NCBI GenBank assembly: GCA_023213315.1
Contig: JAKCPI010011748.1
Location: 31,636-95,635, forward strand
DNA: 64,000 nt
Reading direction: 5' to 3'
Source of the DNA: Euborellia annulipes
Taxonomy: Eukaryota; Arthropoda; Insecta; Dermaptera; Anisolabididae
Part shown: positions 10,515-21,982 of the stretch, in pieces
Numbering within the stretch: the first letter of the stretch is position 1
Layout: each line of letters begins with the position of its first letter
Position numbers and translations under genes: made by a program
Notes under the pieces: model-generated
The model's input: only the letters and a program-made list of their open reading frames with translations
Databases searched by the model: none
What the model was told of the DNA's origin: nothing

Positions 10515-11390
10515 GTATTTTTATATGAATTTGGTATTTTTTATATCCAGTTTTAGCTCAATGGCCTATGGCTTAAACGGGTAAATAAATAAAAAAAATA
10601 AATAAATAAATAATAAAAAATTTAAATGGCGAAAGCTGACAGCCAGCAAATAAATGAAAAAAAAAAAAAAAAATATTTTATTTAAAAATAGAATTTTTCG
10701 AAGTTCTCGTAAAAATTTTATAAATCTCTATCTATAGACTACCATTGAATGTCACGTCTTGGTTTGCTTGAAAGGTTGTAAAAGAGACGTTTTAAAAGGG
10801 TCTCAACTCGTACTCAAATACACAGACAAGGGTCATAAAATACCTTACAAGGTTGACTTACTCTTCAGTTGCAACTGAGATTTCACTATAGATAAAAAGT
10901 TTCCAGGAAGACACCCAATGATTGAAGTTATTTGTATTTTTGACAGGTATATGGATTTTGTTTTATACATCATCTTTTGTAAAGAGTTTAGGCGTCGAAG
11001 AGGTTTTCCTTCATTAAAAAAAAAAAATCATAAAAGCCTCTCTGGAGTTATAAGTAAAAGTAAATAATATAATTTAAATATCAATGAAAAAAAAAATGTA
11101 AATAAAACCAATTTAAGGACTATAAAATGAAAGGAAAACATATTATATTAGAAGGGGGAAACCGTTTCACGGGGCACAACTTAAACACCGTTATAATTTT
11201 ATTATACATCGTATTACCATCTTATATCTTCTAATTATATTCTAAACATACAAAATACATAAGGAGTGTGGGGGACTAATTTGTATTTCATAGCGTGCGC
11301 TGATTTGTATCTAGTGTAATAAGATTATTTGAGTTTATAATTCACGTATAATATAAAAGTAAAAATATTTGATAATCCTTTTTTTTAAGC
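10515..11390. other. AT-rich stretch, no gene seen
   Basis: AT-rich with A-runs. No exon-like island, RNA gene or recognised repeat. Confidence 0.5.
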
Positions 11391-11403
11391 ATCTGAGGCC
11401 ATA

Positions 11404-11616
11404 AATTAAAATTAAATATACAAATTAAACATTTGTTTCAAAGGTTTTATTAATTATAAAATTAACACTTGATACGTATTTCGACAATTTCTTGTCATCA
11501 TCAGAAGTCCATACATTCTAATCCTTTGAAACAAATAACGTAGTGTTTAATTTGTATATTTAATTTTAATTTACAAAATGTTTCAACGAGAACCTACGGT
11601 CGAAAGTTCAAATCTT
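11404..11616 (-). mobile_element. Penelope-like terminal-repeat element with hammerhead-like core
   Basis: A 213-bp insertion flanked by perfect 13-bp duplications atctgaggccata (11391-11403 and 11617-11629). Read on the minus strand it begins ataagatttgaactttcgac, continues through tcgttgaaacattttgtaaa and ends tatttaattttaatt, the same head and tail as the copy at 24310-24581. The target was a SINE-3-type tail. Confidence 0.8.
11479..11504 (-). ncRNA. Hammerhead-like core
   Basis: Minus strand reads CTGATGA, one extra T, a 5-bp hairpin GACAA/TTGTC, then GAAA. All conserved core bases are present. The extra base between the core and stem II is shared with the other loci. The cleavage strand is not identified. 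Confidence 0.55.
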
Positions 11617-11728
11617 ATCTGAGGCCATATTTAGTTAATAGAAATTGATAGGTCGGGAGTAAAAAAATTATTTTTAATTCAATATGTAAAAAATATATAA
11701 ATTTTAAGGAAAATTTTTTATTTATCAA

Positions 11729-11839
11729 CAGTCAGTCAACAGTGATTTGCTTATCGTCTCTTTGTTTAAATTATTTTGATCATCAATCAATTGGTAAAAA
11801 TAATTTAAACAAAGAGACGGTAAGCAAATTACTGACCCC
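11729..11839. repeat. Near-perfect palindrome
   Basis: Arms of about 47 nt (agtgatttgcttatcg, ctctttgtttaaattatttt and complements) surround a short loop near 11776-11792. It could form a strong hairpin. Element class unknown. Confidence 0.8.
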
Positions 11840-12544
11840 AAGATAATGAAGCAAGATCTCTATCGACAGCGGGTTGATTGGATAAATAAATAAACTTATA
11901 AAAAATAAATAAAATGTTTTCTCTGAGATTACAGGTACATAAACTTAAAAGTTTTATAAAAGTCTATGTATACAATAACAATAAAAATGAATTTTATTTT
12001 TTTCTTAAATATTAATAATATTTGAGGGGCTTTTATATTCGATCTCATAATTGCAGATATCTTATCCCTCCACTATTGTCTATCTACTTCATCTCTACTT
12101 TACTTAAAATAATAAAAGAATATAAATCAACATTTTATAGTATATTATACTGGAACTGTACCATAAATCTGAATAACGAGAGTGTATGTTAGGCACTATA
12201 AAAAAGAGCATAATAAACGTGAATAAAATGACTAAATCTGTACTTTCAAATAGTTCTAGTACTTTAAATTAATTTTGAAACTTTATATATTGATAATGGA
12301 CTTTCTTTAAGAAATACTGTATCCTGCCTTAGTTGTTTTTTTAAGATCGGCCTCTGAGGCCATTTAGACTAAGAAGTTAATTTTTTTAATTAATTGGTAG
12401 GTAGCTAATATAATTTAGAATTTCATTCCTTGGTTAGGAGAGTTTTCTCTAAAAAATACGCTAGTATTAATTAAATGAGTATTTTAATATAGTAATTAAA
12501 ACTGTAAATATTGTTAATGGATATTTAATATTATATTTTAATGG
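11840..12544. other. AT-rich stretch, no gene seen
   Basis: AT-rich sequence; a fragment resembling the SINE tail word cctctgaggccatttaga is at about 12350. Nothing else. Confidence 0.5.
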
Positions 12545-12705
12545 AGCCCTCGGGCCTTGGTGTAATGGTTAGCTTGCTGGCAATTTGTACCAAGGGTCCC
12601 GTCCCATGCGATAAAAAATTATTTAAATTGAATTTGCTACCAATTTAATTAAATAAATAGGGACATAGATGCCGAAAAAAACCTTAAATAAAAATTGAAA
12701 AAAAT
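12545..12705 (+). mobile_element. SINE-3, tRNA-derived
   Basis: The head ccctcgggccttggtgta matches the A-box side of the copy at 59708. The block cccgtcccatgcga, then ttgctaccaatttaat and gatgccgaaaaaaacctt follow in the family order. Confidence 0.8.
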
Positions 12706-12775
12706 ATATATATTTTACTGGAAACAGTAAAACTTTGTACTTGTATTAAGAGCCACTGCACTAAAACTTTGCTCA

Positions 12776-12945
12776 CACCTGGGCCCTAGCACAGAGGCAG
12801 AGAGCTCGCCTCTTGTGCGAAGGTGTCAGATTATCCTAATTTCAAGCAAAAAAATTCTAAATTATATTGGCTACCAATTAATTTAAAAATAGAGAGGGGG
12901 CTAAATAATATCAGATGCATAAAAGGACTTGGAAAAAAAAACTAT
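12776..12945 (+). mobile_element. SINE-3-related, tRNA-derived, degraded
   Basis: The head (ccctagcacagaggcagaga, ctcgcctcttgtgcgaa) resembles the copies at 13848 and, in reverse, 14951. The body carries tatattggctaccaattaat as in the rest of the family. Confidence 0.6.
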
Positions 12946-13847
12946 TCACCATTTGAAATTTTGCCAAAGACCTTGATTTTTAAATCATTGGCTCACCTCC
13001 CATTATTTTTTGGAATATGATTGACAGACGTTTGAAAAAGCAATGAGAGTGCCTGTATGTTAGGCAACAAGCAACGCACGACGGAAAATATAAATGAAAT
13101 TGAACTTGCTCAAGTCTGAATGTCAAGTTGGTTTGGATCCGCTGACCTGTAAAACTAGCGAACGTTTTCTTCCTGTCCACAATAATAATAACAATTCGCA
13201 TTCCTTTTAGAAGGAAACGGCAATGCAGAATTTTATTATCTCTCTCTCTCTCTCCCAAACACACACAAATAAATCCTTTTAATGCATTGCAATTATATAC
13301 GCCATGAAAATAAGTTTTTATTTTAAATTCTCCTCTTATTTTTTCCAAAAGTGAATACTTTTTTTTTTATTGTTAAACAAAAATAACTTCAATTTTTTTT
13401 AAACAATCTAAAATGATTATTCAAAAATTTTAAATTTATTTAAATTCGTTGCCTTGTTACTTGTTTTGCCCAATTTCAACTCATTAGAGTTTCTTTAGGT
13501 TACCCCAACTTGGTAGCGAAGCCTGGGAGAAATATGTAGCAAGTTAATTTAAATAAATTTAGGAATAAATTTTATCTAAAACCAAGGGGATTAATTTTTT
13601 TGTTAAAAAAAAAAAAAAAAATTCATTATGCATTTAATTTTAAACACGCAAATAACTAGATGCAGAAAAAAAACCCTTGAAATTGTTGACTTGTTTAATT
13701 ATTTTGATTATATTAAAATTAATTTGAAGAGGATTACAATCGCTAAACAACCAGCAAAAATAAAAAATAAATTTAACAATTGTCCCCACAATTGATTTCT
13801 TCATTAATTAATTTTTAATATAATTGAGTTAAGAATTCTTAGACAAT
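12946..13847. other. No confident gene; mixed region
   Basis: Contains a moderately GC-rich segment around 13020-13230 and a (TC)n tract at about 13239-13254. A 122-codon minus-strand open frame covers it but has no recognisable domain and includes the repeat tract. I do not call a gene. Confidence 0.4.
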
Positions 13848-13990
13848 AGCATAGAGGGATAGATCTCGCCTCTTTTGATAGTAGTCACAGGTTTTCTTCC
13901 CATTTAAAGTGATAAAAAATATTTTAAAATTATATTGGCTACAAATAAATTTGGAAAAATAAATAAGAACTGAAATAAATTAAAAAAAAA
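13848..13990 (+). mobile_element. SINE-3-related, tRNA-derived, degraded
   Basis: The order tagcatagagggatagatct, cgcctctttt, tatattggctacaaataaat parallels 12776-12945. Confidence 0.6.
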
Positions 13991-14449
13991 TTGTTTATAG
14001 TGATTGGATTTGAATTTTAATGGCCTTAGGTAATGTCCATTCGGGCCAGCTATTTGAAAAACTTCCATATAAAGAAACATTTTATTATCACTTGAAATTA
14101 TTCTCAACAATGGCACACGCCATTGAAGTGACATGAGATCACTGACCCAGTGCAATAGGGTAGTTAGGCCTAAAAAGGAATCTCCCTGAAAGGAATTGTT
14201 AAATATAGGAGAGGAAGTTGAGTGATTCATACTTCCTTTCGATCAAATACATACTCTTATCTTTTTCTCACCTTAAGAAGAAATAAAATAAATTTCTGAT
14301 TTTTGTATTGTAATATAGGATTTAAAAAATTTAAATTTTTAATAAGCTATAAAAAATTTATTATTTCTTAAATTTCCAATCATCAATCAAGAGTGCTCAA
14401 CACTTCCCGGTCTTTATTTAGTCTTGAATTGTATTATAATGTAATGAAG

Positions 14450-14830
14450 TTTTAAATTAGAAATTATTTGAAAAGAGCAGATCAAGGCAGTCCAATGATA
14501 GAGAAATAAAAACAAAATATATGTGATTTATATATTTATTTTCTCAATTTAGTTGTTCAGCAAAATCTCAAATCTTTTGGGTTTCGGCCACCATTCAGCA
14601 GGCCTTCATCAGTGAGGTAATTTAATTTTTAATCTTTAACAATGTTAATTTCTTTATCAATAATCCTTTTTAATGTTACGTTTTACCTAGATCCTTACCT
14701 CACTGATGAAGGCCTGCTGGATGGTGGCCGATTTTGCTGAACAACTAAATTGAGAATATAAATCACATTAATTTTGTTTTTATTTCTCTATCATTGGACT
14801 GCTTTGACCTGCCCTTTGCAATTTATCTAC
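14450..14830. mobile_element. Foldback, Penelope-like terminal repeat pair
   Basis: Inverted arms of at least 120 nt: gcagtccaatgatagagaaa through ctcaatttagttgttcagca on the left (to about 14620) and the complement on the right (from about 14693). Each arm includes a CTGATGA-type core, and the loop is about 80 nt. No exact target duplication was found. Confidence 0.75.
14582..14612 (-). ncRNA. Hammerhead-like core
   Basis: Minus strand CTGATGA, A, stem II GGCC/GGCC around an 11-nt loop, then GAAA. The partner core in the right arm (CTGATGA at 14703-14709) has lost GAAA (GATT instead). Confidence 0.55.
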
Positions 14831-14950
14831 TACTTCAGTCCTGGTGAATTATCATTAGAAATTATTATCAATCTCTCCAGAAAATCTTTTATCATCCTCT
14901 CTTCTTCAAAAAAACATAATTATAATGTAAATTTGTATTTTATTTTATTT

Positions 14951-15090
14951 AAGGTCTTTTTCGGAGTCCATTAGTCTCTATTTCATTTGATTGGTTGCCA
15001 AATCAAATGGAAATATACACGAGACGAGATGCGAATCCATGACCACTAGCACAAGAGGCAGAAACTCTACCATTGAGCCATTTGTACTTT
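14951..15090 (-). mobile_element. SINE-3-related, tRNA-derived
   Basis: Minus strand head TGGCTCAATGGTAGAGTTTC is an A box in a tRNA-like context and GGATTCGCATCTCG a weak B box. The tail gactccgaaaaagacctt matches the SINE-3 tail. Confidence 0.75.
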
Positions 15091-15481
15091 TAATATTATT
15101 GACTAGTTTTATATGATTACTATTATTTTTTATGTAATAAAATTCACTTTTTGTTTCCAATTTTTTCAATATACATAATTTAAAAAAAAAAGTACAACCC
15201 AATGAAAAATGTGTAAAATAAAAAAACATGTTATTATGAAAACATTAATTATTTTAATCTTTCTTTTATAGATGCATTTTCAATATTAAAATATTTTTAA
15301 AGCTCAGTTGAAAAAGCTTTTTATCGCTCATATATTAAAATAATGCATATCAATTATTATGATTATTATTTAAAAAAATATATATATTCAACCTGATATA
15401 GAATAAAGTTGTTAGTGTATTTAACTAAAAGAGTTTGATGGATAATGAGAATAAGTCTCTATACACCTGCTAGGCACTAGC

Positions 15482-15520
15482 TATCATCATCATCATCAAC
15501 ATCATCATCATCATCATCTT
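15482..15520 (+). repeat. (ATC)n microsatellite
   Basis: About twelve ATC/AAC trinucleotides directly before a GC-rich island. Confidence 0.9.
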
Positions 15521-15645
15521 CTAGCTTGACCGGCCGTCGTCGTCTTGGGTCCCGTTGTACGGAAGTGACGAGAGAGTAAACATCAAGAATCCGAATCAAA
15601 AATGGCTGCTAGGCTTTTGTAGTAAAGATGGCGCCGCTTGCTCAT
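15521..15645 (+). promoter_or_regulatory. GC-rich promoter-like island (ETS/CRE and YY1-like sites)
   Basis: CGGAAGTGACG at 15560-15570 resembles an ETS site fused to a CRE-like half. Two YY1-like words follow at spaced positions: AATGGCTGC (15601) and AAGATGGCGCC (about 15625). In animals such motifs cluster at TATA-less promoters, with YY1 sites near the start of transcription. The island stands out from its AT-rich surroundings. Assignment as a promoter is inference. Confidence 0.4.
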
Positions 15646-15665
15646 TCGGCTTTTTCATTCATTCA
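15628..15665 (+). CDS. Possible tiny first coding exon
   Basis: The ATG lies within the YY1-like word AAGATGGCGCC and starts MAPLAHSAFSFI, followed by a fair donor (CA then GTAAAGTTT). At 38 nt, this relies on the promoter-like context and the donor. It could be chance. Confidence 0.2.
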
Positions 15666-16045
15666 GTAAAGTTTATAAAAAATATATATATAAATAAATA
15701 AATTGGTGGAATTCTCAAATCCCTTTAAAAAAAAAATATTGTAACTCTTCCTGAATGACTCTTATATAAAATTACTGGTCACAGGATTATAGAATTAATC
15801 TTTAATGTTGTCAATTTGTAGAAATTTCTGAAGTCTTGTTTCTTCTGTCCAGAAAGGGTACTTTCTCCTCCTGACGATTTACAATTGGTCACCTTTGACA
15901 GGTCAATAGAATAGTATTGATTTGACTTTAAAATTCGTTTAGAAATTTGACCTTAGGTTTAATTTTTTTAGATACATATTTAGTAAGGAATAAAGAAAAG
16001 AGCGATTGCAGTTTTATTTCGTTTATTAGTCACTTCAAGCCGACG

Positions 16046-16073
16046 TTTCGGTCAGATATAAGAACATCCTCAG
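16046..16073 (-). ncRNA. Hammerhead-like core, weak stem II
   Basis: Minus strand CTGAGGA, 17 nt, GAAA, then CGTCGGCTTG. The core bases are intact, but the segment between them does not form a clear hairpin. No inverted partner is seen nearby. Confidence 0.4.
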
Positions 16074-16491
16074 GACTGAAGCGTGTCAATAAAATTCCTC
16101 AAAAAGTCGAATGATGGCAATTGTGTTTCTTGTCATTTAATAAGAACCAAAAGCTATGCGAGTCAAGGTTAGATTGATACATATTTATGTTCAATATCTT
16201 TTCCCTTATGAACAGAAACATTTGTTACTGCACTGGTGAAATTAAATATTACAAAGTTAGAAATTACCTAAATTACCAAAAGTAAATTTATAGATATAAG
16301 GGGATAGATCAATATACTGTACATAATATTGAATTTCACAACCCATTAGTGAAGTTATTTGCAATTCAAATTAGAACAATTAATTAAATTTTGGAATTTA
16401 TATTAAAATTATTTTATTTCGCTTTATTATAGAAAGAAATTAAAAGGATATTAAAATCTCAAAGATTTTTAATGATTTTGGACTCGAATAA

Positions 16492-16637
16492 TTTTTACTT
16501 TCTCTTACCTCTATATATGTTAATATTTATAGAGAGAAAGTATTGGATTCATGTCAAAAATTCGATGTCAAGATTTTGATGGGTGTACACGTTTTGAGAT
16601 CCCCAGAATCCAAAAAAGTGGTTTTCGCAACATGGTA
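16492..16637 (+). repeat. R1 repeat, 5' part
   Basis: Full R1 head (tttactttctcttacc, TA-rich, gagagaaagtattggatt) through gtggttttcgcaacatgg, then breaks off. Confidence 0.9.
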
Positions 16638-16744
16638 TTTAAAAATCTATAAATAAAGACTCAAATGAATATTTAAAAATATTTATTTCACTACGATTTT
16701 TAATTTTGGATTTTTTCTAGATGAGTTATAAATATATATATCCT

Positions 16745-16975
16745 CAAGGGCGGATACAGGGGGAGGAAAATATTTTTCTTGAAAATTAAATTTTATTTTT
16801 AATATAAAATTTAAAAAAAAATGATTTGTATATCATATATTACTTTCTCTTAGAAATAAATAAATTTTTGTCATATAGGTTGGGATGCAAACCAATGGCC
16901 CCTGACTGAAGAGGCAAGCGTCTACCAAATTACCCCCTCCCCCTCCCCCCCCGAAAAACACCTCTGGATCCGCTT
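16745..16975. mobile_element. hAT-type element (family B), diverged copy
   Basis: Ends CAAGGGCGGATACAGG and, reverse-complemented, CAAGCGGATCCAGAGG, with subterminal G/C-runs. No matching 8-bp flank. The interior 16878-16935 holds a tRNA-like head on the minus strand (GGTAGACGCTTGCCTC), which other copies lack. Confidence 0.75.
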
Positions 16976-17545
16976 GAATCTGTTTTATAAAAGGGATTTA
17001 CTATATTAGTATTGCATCAGAAAGATGATTAAGAGAGAGCAGATCGAAGGACAATTTATTAAATTAAAAAAAAAAATCCTCTTATATTGTTTTATCTTTG
17101 GAAAATGTTGAATAATCATCTTTATAGTTATTTAATTATCATATATTATGTGTAATTACATTATCAAGTTTTTTTAAACTATGTTTAAGGTGAATGACAT
17201 CACATTAGAAAGGAGGAGTCACCAAAACAAGCATAAATAATTTTTTTTATATATATAATTATGATTGAAAATAAAAATAATTAAACGCTATTTTTTATAT
17301 ATATTAATATGTATATTTATACCAAGGTTGAGAATTTTTTGTTTAATCATAAGTGAAGGTAATAATGTATGTTTGTGACTAATTATTATATAAGAATATA
17401 TTAACAGAGCAGCCCCGCTGAGAAAACTTTTTGTTTGAATGCATGTCGTTTATAGGTATAGACGGATTTAGAATAAATATTCAGGACGTTTGTGCCATAA
17501 ACGAAAAATATGTTGTTTTTTTTCAATTTTACGCTGCCTTGGTCT

Positions 17546-17816
17546 CAAGGGCGGATACGGGGGGGGGGGGGGGTAAAAGGGGAAATTACCCCCTCCTCCG
17601 AGATTAAAAAAAATACTTTTTTTTTCTAAAGAAAAAAATTATTTTAATGTAAAATTTTAAAAATTAATAATTAAAAATTTGATTTGTATTTATATTCTGG
17701 CAAACAAGTACAGAATGCGCCTTTAAATTACCGAAATTAAGAAAAAATAGTGTGCTGTGCGACGAGTCACACCATATCCCACCCCCCCCCGAGAAACACC
17801 TCTTGATCCGCCCTTG
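17546..17816. mobile_element. hAT-type element (family B), intact copy
   Basis: Ends CAAGGGCGGATACGG and, reverse-complemented, CAAGGGCGGATCAAGAGG. Perfect duplication cttggtct at 17538-17545 and 17817-17824. The interior includes acaagtacagaatgcgcc and a block ending in gtcacacca that resembles one arm of the R1 end palindrome. Confidence 0.95.
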
Positions 17817-18661
17817 CTTGGTCTTCTATTATTTATAAATACACTGCAAGACTAAGCGCAACTATAACATTTTCAATATTTATCCAATAAAAATTTGTAT
17901 CCTGAGTGTTATTACCAGATCAAAAAATTTATTCATTTACATTACTAATGCCATTTATTTCCTATCTGTAAAAAATTAATTAAATATCTTATAACCAAAT
18001 TTGTGAATCCTCTTAAGTAAATTTTAAGAAAAAAAAGTTTCCCTCCCCCCTCCTCAAGAAAAAATTGAAATGACTCCACTGAACAATTCACTAAGAATTA
18101 AAACCTTAAAAACATTTTCACTCCGTATTCTAAATTTATAACTATAGCATATAGAACATAACTGTGGGTCGAAACGTCACTAAGGTCACATCATAATAAA
18201 GACGTATAAATTAAAATTTTTAACCTCAAAAAAGACAGAAGTTTTTTTATTGACAAGGGAAATTGAATTTTTTTTTTCAACACTCTTGTAAAATAAAACA
18301 AACGAGAAAAAAAAAAGAAAATGAATTGACTGGTGTTGAAAATCCCAATAGGCATTTTCTTTCCCTGTCAGGAGATTTTCTGTGCGACATATCTCGAGGA
18401 TGAAAAGTTTGGACAGGTGTTGGTGAGAAAGAGAGAGAGAGAGAGAGGCAGAGAAAAAGATCAGTCAGTTCGAATCTGTTTTACCAGCAAAATGAAGAGT
18501 ATGACATTGTTTTTTCATTATTAAATAAAAGGAACAGGTATTGTACTAATCGAGAAAAGAAAAGCGTTTGTTGTTTAAAGGGCAATTGTAGTTATATGTA
18601 TAAAATAAATGATATTTAATATTACAAAATGAAATGAAAAATTAAATAATTCTTACAATAA

Positions 18662-19255
18662 TTTTTACTTTCTCTTACCTCTCTATATGTTAAGATATAG
18701 GGAGAGAAAGTATTGGATTCATGTCAAAAATTCGATATCGAGATTTTGATGGATATACACGTTTTGAGGTCCCATGAATACAAAAAGTGATTTTCGCGAC
18801 ATGATCTGTGTGTGTGTATTCAATTTAAACCATGAAGGAATTGAGCTAGGAGGTTGAAATTTATATTTAAGTTAGGCAACCCCCTAGGGCGTGAAAATAA
18901 GCTTTAAATCGGCCTAAGAGTACTAGTACTTTACTGTTGCACTTTTTCAGTTTTTTTCGATTTTCTCAAAATTCGCTCTAAAGATTTTGATTAAAATTCA
19001 AAAATCAATTATTTTTTAGATGCTCTTTAAAATGTATATTCTCATTTTGCCATTGAAATCTTAAGACTCTTTACTTCATAGATAAGAGAAATCGTTGCCA
19101 AAATATAAATCCCATGTTTATAAATTTTACATCTTGAATTCAAATGTACTGTACTGTCGGAAACTAAATATATCTCGATACAAAAAAAAACTGGTGTGAC
19201 AAGCACAGAACACAACTTTCGATTACCGAAGGTAAGAGAAACTTGTGTGCTGAAG
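18662..19255 (+). repeat. R1 repeat, near full length
   Basis: Runs from tttactttctcttacctc through the tactagtacttt block to the end palindrome ggtgtgacaagcacagaac with acttgtgtgctg. Some 80 bp shorter than the 37111 copy. The minus-strand open frame inside is not a gene. Confidence 0.9.
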
Positions 19256-19259
19256 TTTT

Positions 19260-20357
19260 GAAAGAGGTACAAGTAGAAATATTAATTAATGGGCTAAATA
19301 AAGATTACATTCTTTACTTAGAATGATTAGACTCACTCTTATTTGCCCCCCCCCCCCACTATACTATATTCAATTATGTGTTGTTTCCAATAGACTCTAA
19401 ACAAGAGGCGAAGGGGAAACAAGGCCTTTCAACTCACCATCATACTAATGATAGCTTAATACCGGACCATAAGCTATGAAGGCCTCAAATGCCAAAAAAA
19501 ACACAATTTTTAAATAAATGAAGAAATGAATGAAGAAATGAATAAACGAAATTTTTTTTACAAATAGGCCCTATTACAATTTTATACGCTTTAGCCATTC
19601 ATTTCATTTGTCTCTCAATTGTTAGTGCTAAGAACTAAATCCCTTTGGATTGAAGGCACAAATGAGGGAGAGAGAGAGAGAGAGAGAGCTTGAACAAGGG
19701 CCATATTGTCTTCAACAATTTAATAAGCTTAAGTTTTGAATTAATTTGAAAAGGCCAAATAATACGTCAGAATTTATTTAATAAAGTTGCAAAGAAAAAT
19801 GAAAATTTCTATCCAGTTGGGAAAGGAAAAAATAGACAAAAACTATGATAATTAATTGTACATTTTAATTATGTATAAATTAATAATAATTATTATTAAA
19901 TTATTATTATAATTGTAAATAATCTAATAATTTTTTATGAATAAGAAAGACATCAATGGCCAGTTTTTTTTTTTTTTTTTAATTGATAGAATATTCAAAA
20001 ATCCGGTGTGACTGGTCGCAAAAAAAAAATTAAGAAAAATGTATTATTCTTCATAGACTTATAATTTTTGTTTTTAAAATTGTATTTTGGTCGCACGAAG
20101 GTCATTTCCTCAAAACATAATTTCTGTAAGGTCTTACGTTAGATAGTCCTGAAAAGTTTATCTGATGACCCGAAATGACCGGAACAATTTTTTCGCAATT
20201 TAAAAAAATTATGTGAAAAGATCGTGAATGAATTTATTGAGAAAAAATTAGGTGTGGTCACCAAAATACTTCCTCATTCATAGAAGATCAACGTTCTGTT
20301 GATGTCTCGTTTATTTCTTAAATTCATTTTAATTCTAAAAGCTTTGATAAAATAGAA
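19260..20357. other. AT-rich stretch, no gene seen
   Basis: A C-run at about 19348, a (GA)n tract at 19668-19690, and A/T runs. No exon-like island. Confidence 0.5.
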
Positions 20358-21188
20358 TTTTTACTTTCTCTTGTATATTATATATGTAATATATACATAG
20401 AGAGAAAGTATTGGATTCATGTCAAAAAGTCGATGTCGAGATTTTGATGGATATATACGTTTTGAGGTCCCCTGGATCCAAAAAGGTGATTTTCGCAACA
20501 TGGTGTATCTATCAAGGAAGGCGGGTACAAGGGGGGGGTAAAGGAGGATAGTTACCCCCCCCCCCCGAGATTTGAAAAAAATACTTTTTTTTCGAAAAAA
20601 AAATTTACTTTTAATGTAAAATTGTAAAAATTAATACTTAAAAATTTGATTTGTATTTATATTCTGGCAAACAAGTACAGAATGCGCCTTTAAATTACCG
20701 AAATTAAGAAAAAAATAGTGTGCTGTATGACCAGTCACACCAGATTACCCCCCCCCCCCGAGAAACACCTCTTGATCCGCCCTTGGTATCTATAGAGTAC
20801 TGGTACTCTACTAATGTACTTTTTCGGTTTTTTTTTTTTCGATTTTTTCAAAATTCGCTTCAACGATTTTGTTTAAAATTCATAAATCAATTAATTTTTA
20901 GATGTTCTTTAAAATGTATATTCTCATTTTGCCCTTGAAATCTTGTGAAGCACACACATTTTAATCTTTTATAGGTATCTTTTCATAGGAAAGATAGAAG
21001 AAATGGTTTGCCAGGGTAACAAAATATAAATATTTCCCCATGTTTATAAATTTTACATCTTGAATTCTAATATATCGGCGGGACTAAATATATACTGACA
21101 CAAAAAATCTGATGTGACAAGCGCAGAACACAACATCAGATTACCAAAGGTAAGAGAAAGTTGTGTGCTCAGTCAAACCAGATTTTTA
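20358..21188 (+). repeat. R1 repeat interrupted by a hAT element
   Basis: R1 head at 20358 (tttactttctcttg), the interrupted middle, then tactctactaatgtactttt and the end palindrome (gatgtgacaagcgcagaac ... gtcaaaccagattt). The hAT family B element at 20513-20785 splits it. Confidence 0.92.
20513..20785. mobile_element. hAT-type element (family B) inside R1
   Basis: Ends CAAGGAAGGCGGGTACA and, reverse-complemented, CAAGGGCGGATCAAGAGG. Perfect duplication gtatctat at 20505-20512 and 20786-20793. It therefore inserted after R1. Confidence 0.95.
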
Positions 21189-21209
21189 AATATAGTTTGC
21201 ATAAAAAGG

Positions 21210-21569
21210 TGTGATGTGGAGGACATCAGCCAGGAAGGAAGCCTCTAAGTGAGTAAACAGATTCCTTAAACAAAATGTTTCGGCTAATTTTATTACGCCA
21301 TCTTGCCATCTTCAGTTGTCTCAGTTGTAGAAAAAATTTAAATACCAAAAAGACTGTAAGTTTTTTAAAATAATGAAAACATTTTTAGAATTGATGTATC
21401 GATTAACAAAATTCAAAGTAGGCTAAATATTTTTTTTACAGCTGCGACAATCGAAGATGGCGTAATAATTGTTTTGTTTAAGGAGTCTGTTTATTCAATA
21501 GAGGCTTCCTTCCTGGCTGCTGTCCTTCACATTACATCTCATTAATAGTTCACAGTCACATCGCAACAA
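21210..21569. mobile_element. Foldback element, Penelope-like terminal repeat pair
   Basis: A 360-bp insertion with perfect 13-bp duplications ttgcataaaaagg (21197-21209 and 21570-21582). Inverted arms: catcagccaggaaggaagcc and complement gaggcttccttcctggctgc, continuing through the hammerhead-like cores. The target lies just past the end of an R1 copy. Confidence 0.85.
21278..21315 (-). ncRNA. Hammerhead-like core
   Basis: Minus strand CTGAAGA, T, GGC ... GCC stem, then GAAA and CATTTTG. The right arm retains cgaagatggcg but not the GAAA side. Confidence 0.5.
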
Positions 21570-21920
21570 TTGCATAAAAAGGGTTGACTGTAGAGGGCAT
21601 AATGTCCTGTTTTTTTTTCATCAATAAGGTTTCTAATAGTGTCAAATTCTCTTGTAACAAACATAGAAGGAAATCGCTAAAACATCATTAAAATTCATAT
21701 AATGCAAAATCTAAAGTAATTCCCAGAAAAGCAATCATTAAAATGAAATTTTTTCCCAGGATAAGGGGGGAGCCTGTTTGGTATATTATATGAATGATAC
21801 CATGAAGTTACGAATATCAATATAGGCTATTATGCATAAGGAGAGTGAGACAAGAATGCGACGTGCACGCCTCTGTGTACATGTATGCACGCAGAAGGCA
21901 CTAACACTAGGCCAGGGGGA

Positions 21921-21929
21921 CTATAAAAC
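21921..21929 (+). promoter_or_regulatory. TATA-box candidate
   Basis: GGGGGACTATAAAACG gives TATAAAA at 21922-21928 with a GC-rich flank, about 60 nt before the ATG at 21983. A start of transcription near 21950 would leave a short 5' leader. The position relative to an open frame ending in a strong donor makes it more than a random TA-rich word. Confidence 0.4.
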
Positions 21930-21982
21930 GAACGAAAAGGAAAAAGAAGTCGACGAAGACAAGAAACAAAAAAAAAAAAAAA

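Noticed and set aside
12980..13348. 122-codon minus-strand open frame
   Set aside because: No domain, crosses a (TC)n microsatellite, composition matches background; treated as chance.
18165..18200. GGGTCGAAACGTC word, like the 3' side of a hammerhead core
   Set aside because: No CTGANGA box or hairpin upstream within a plausible distance.
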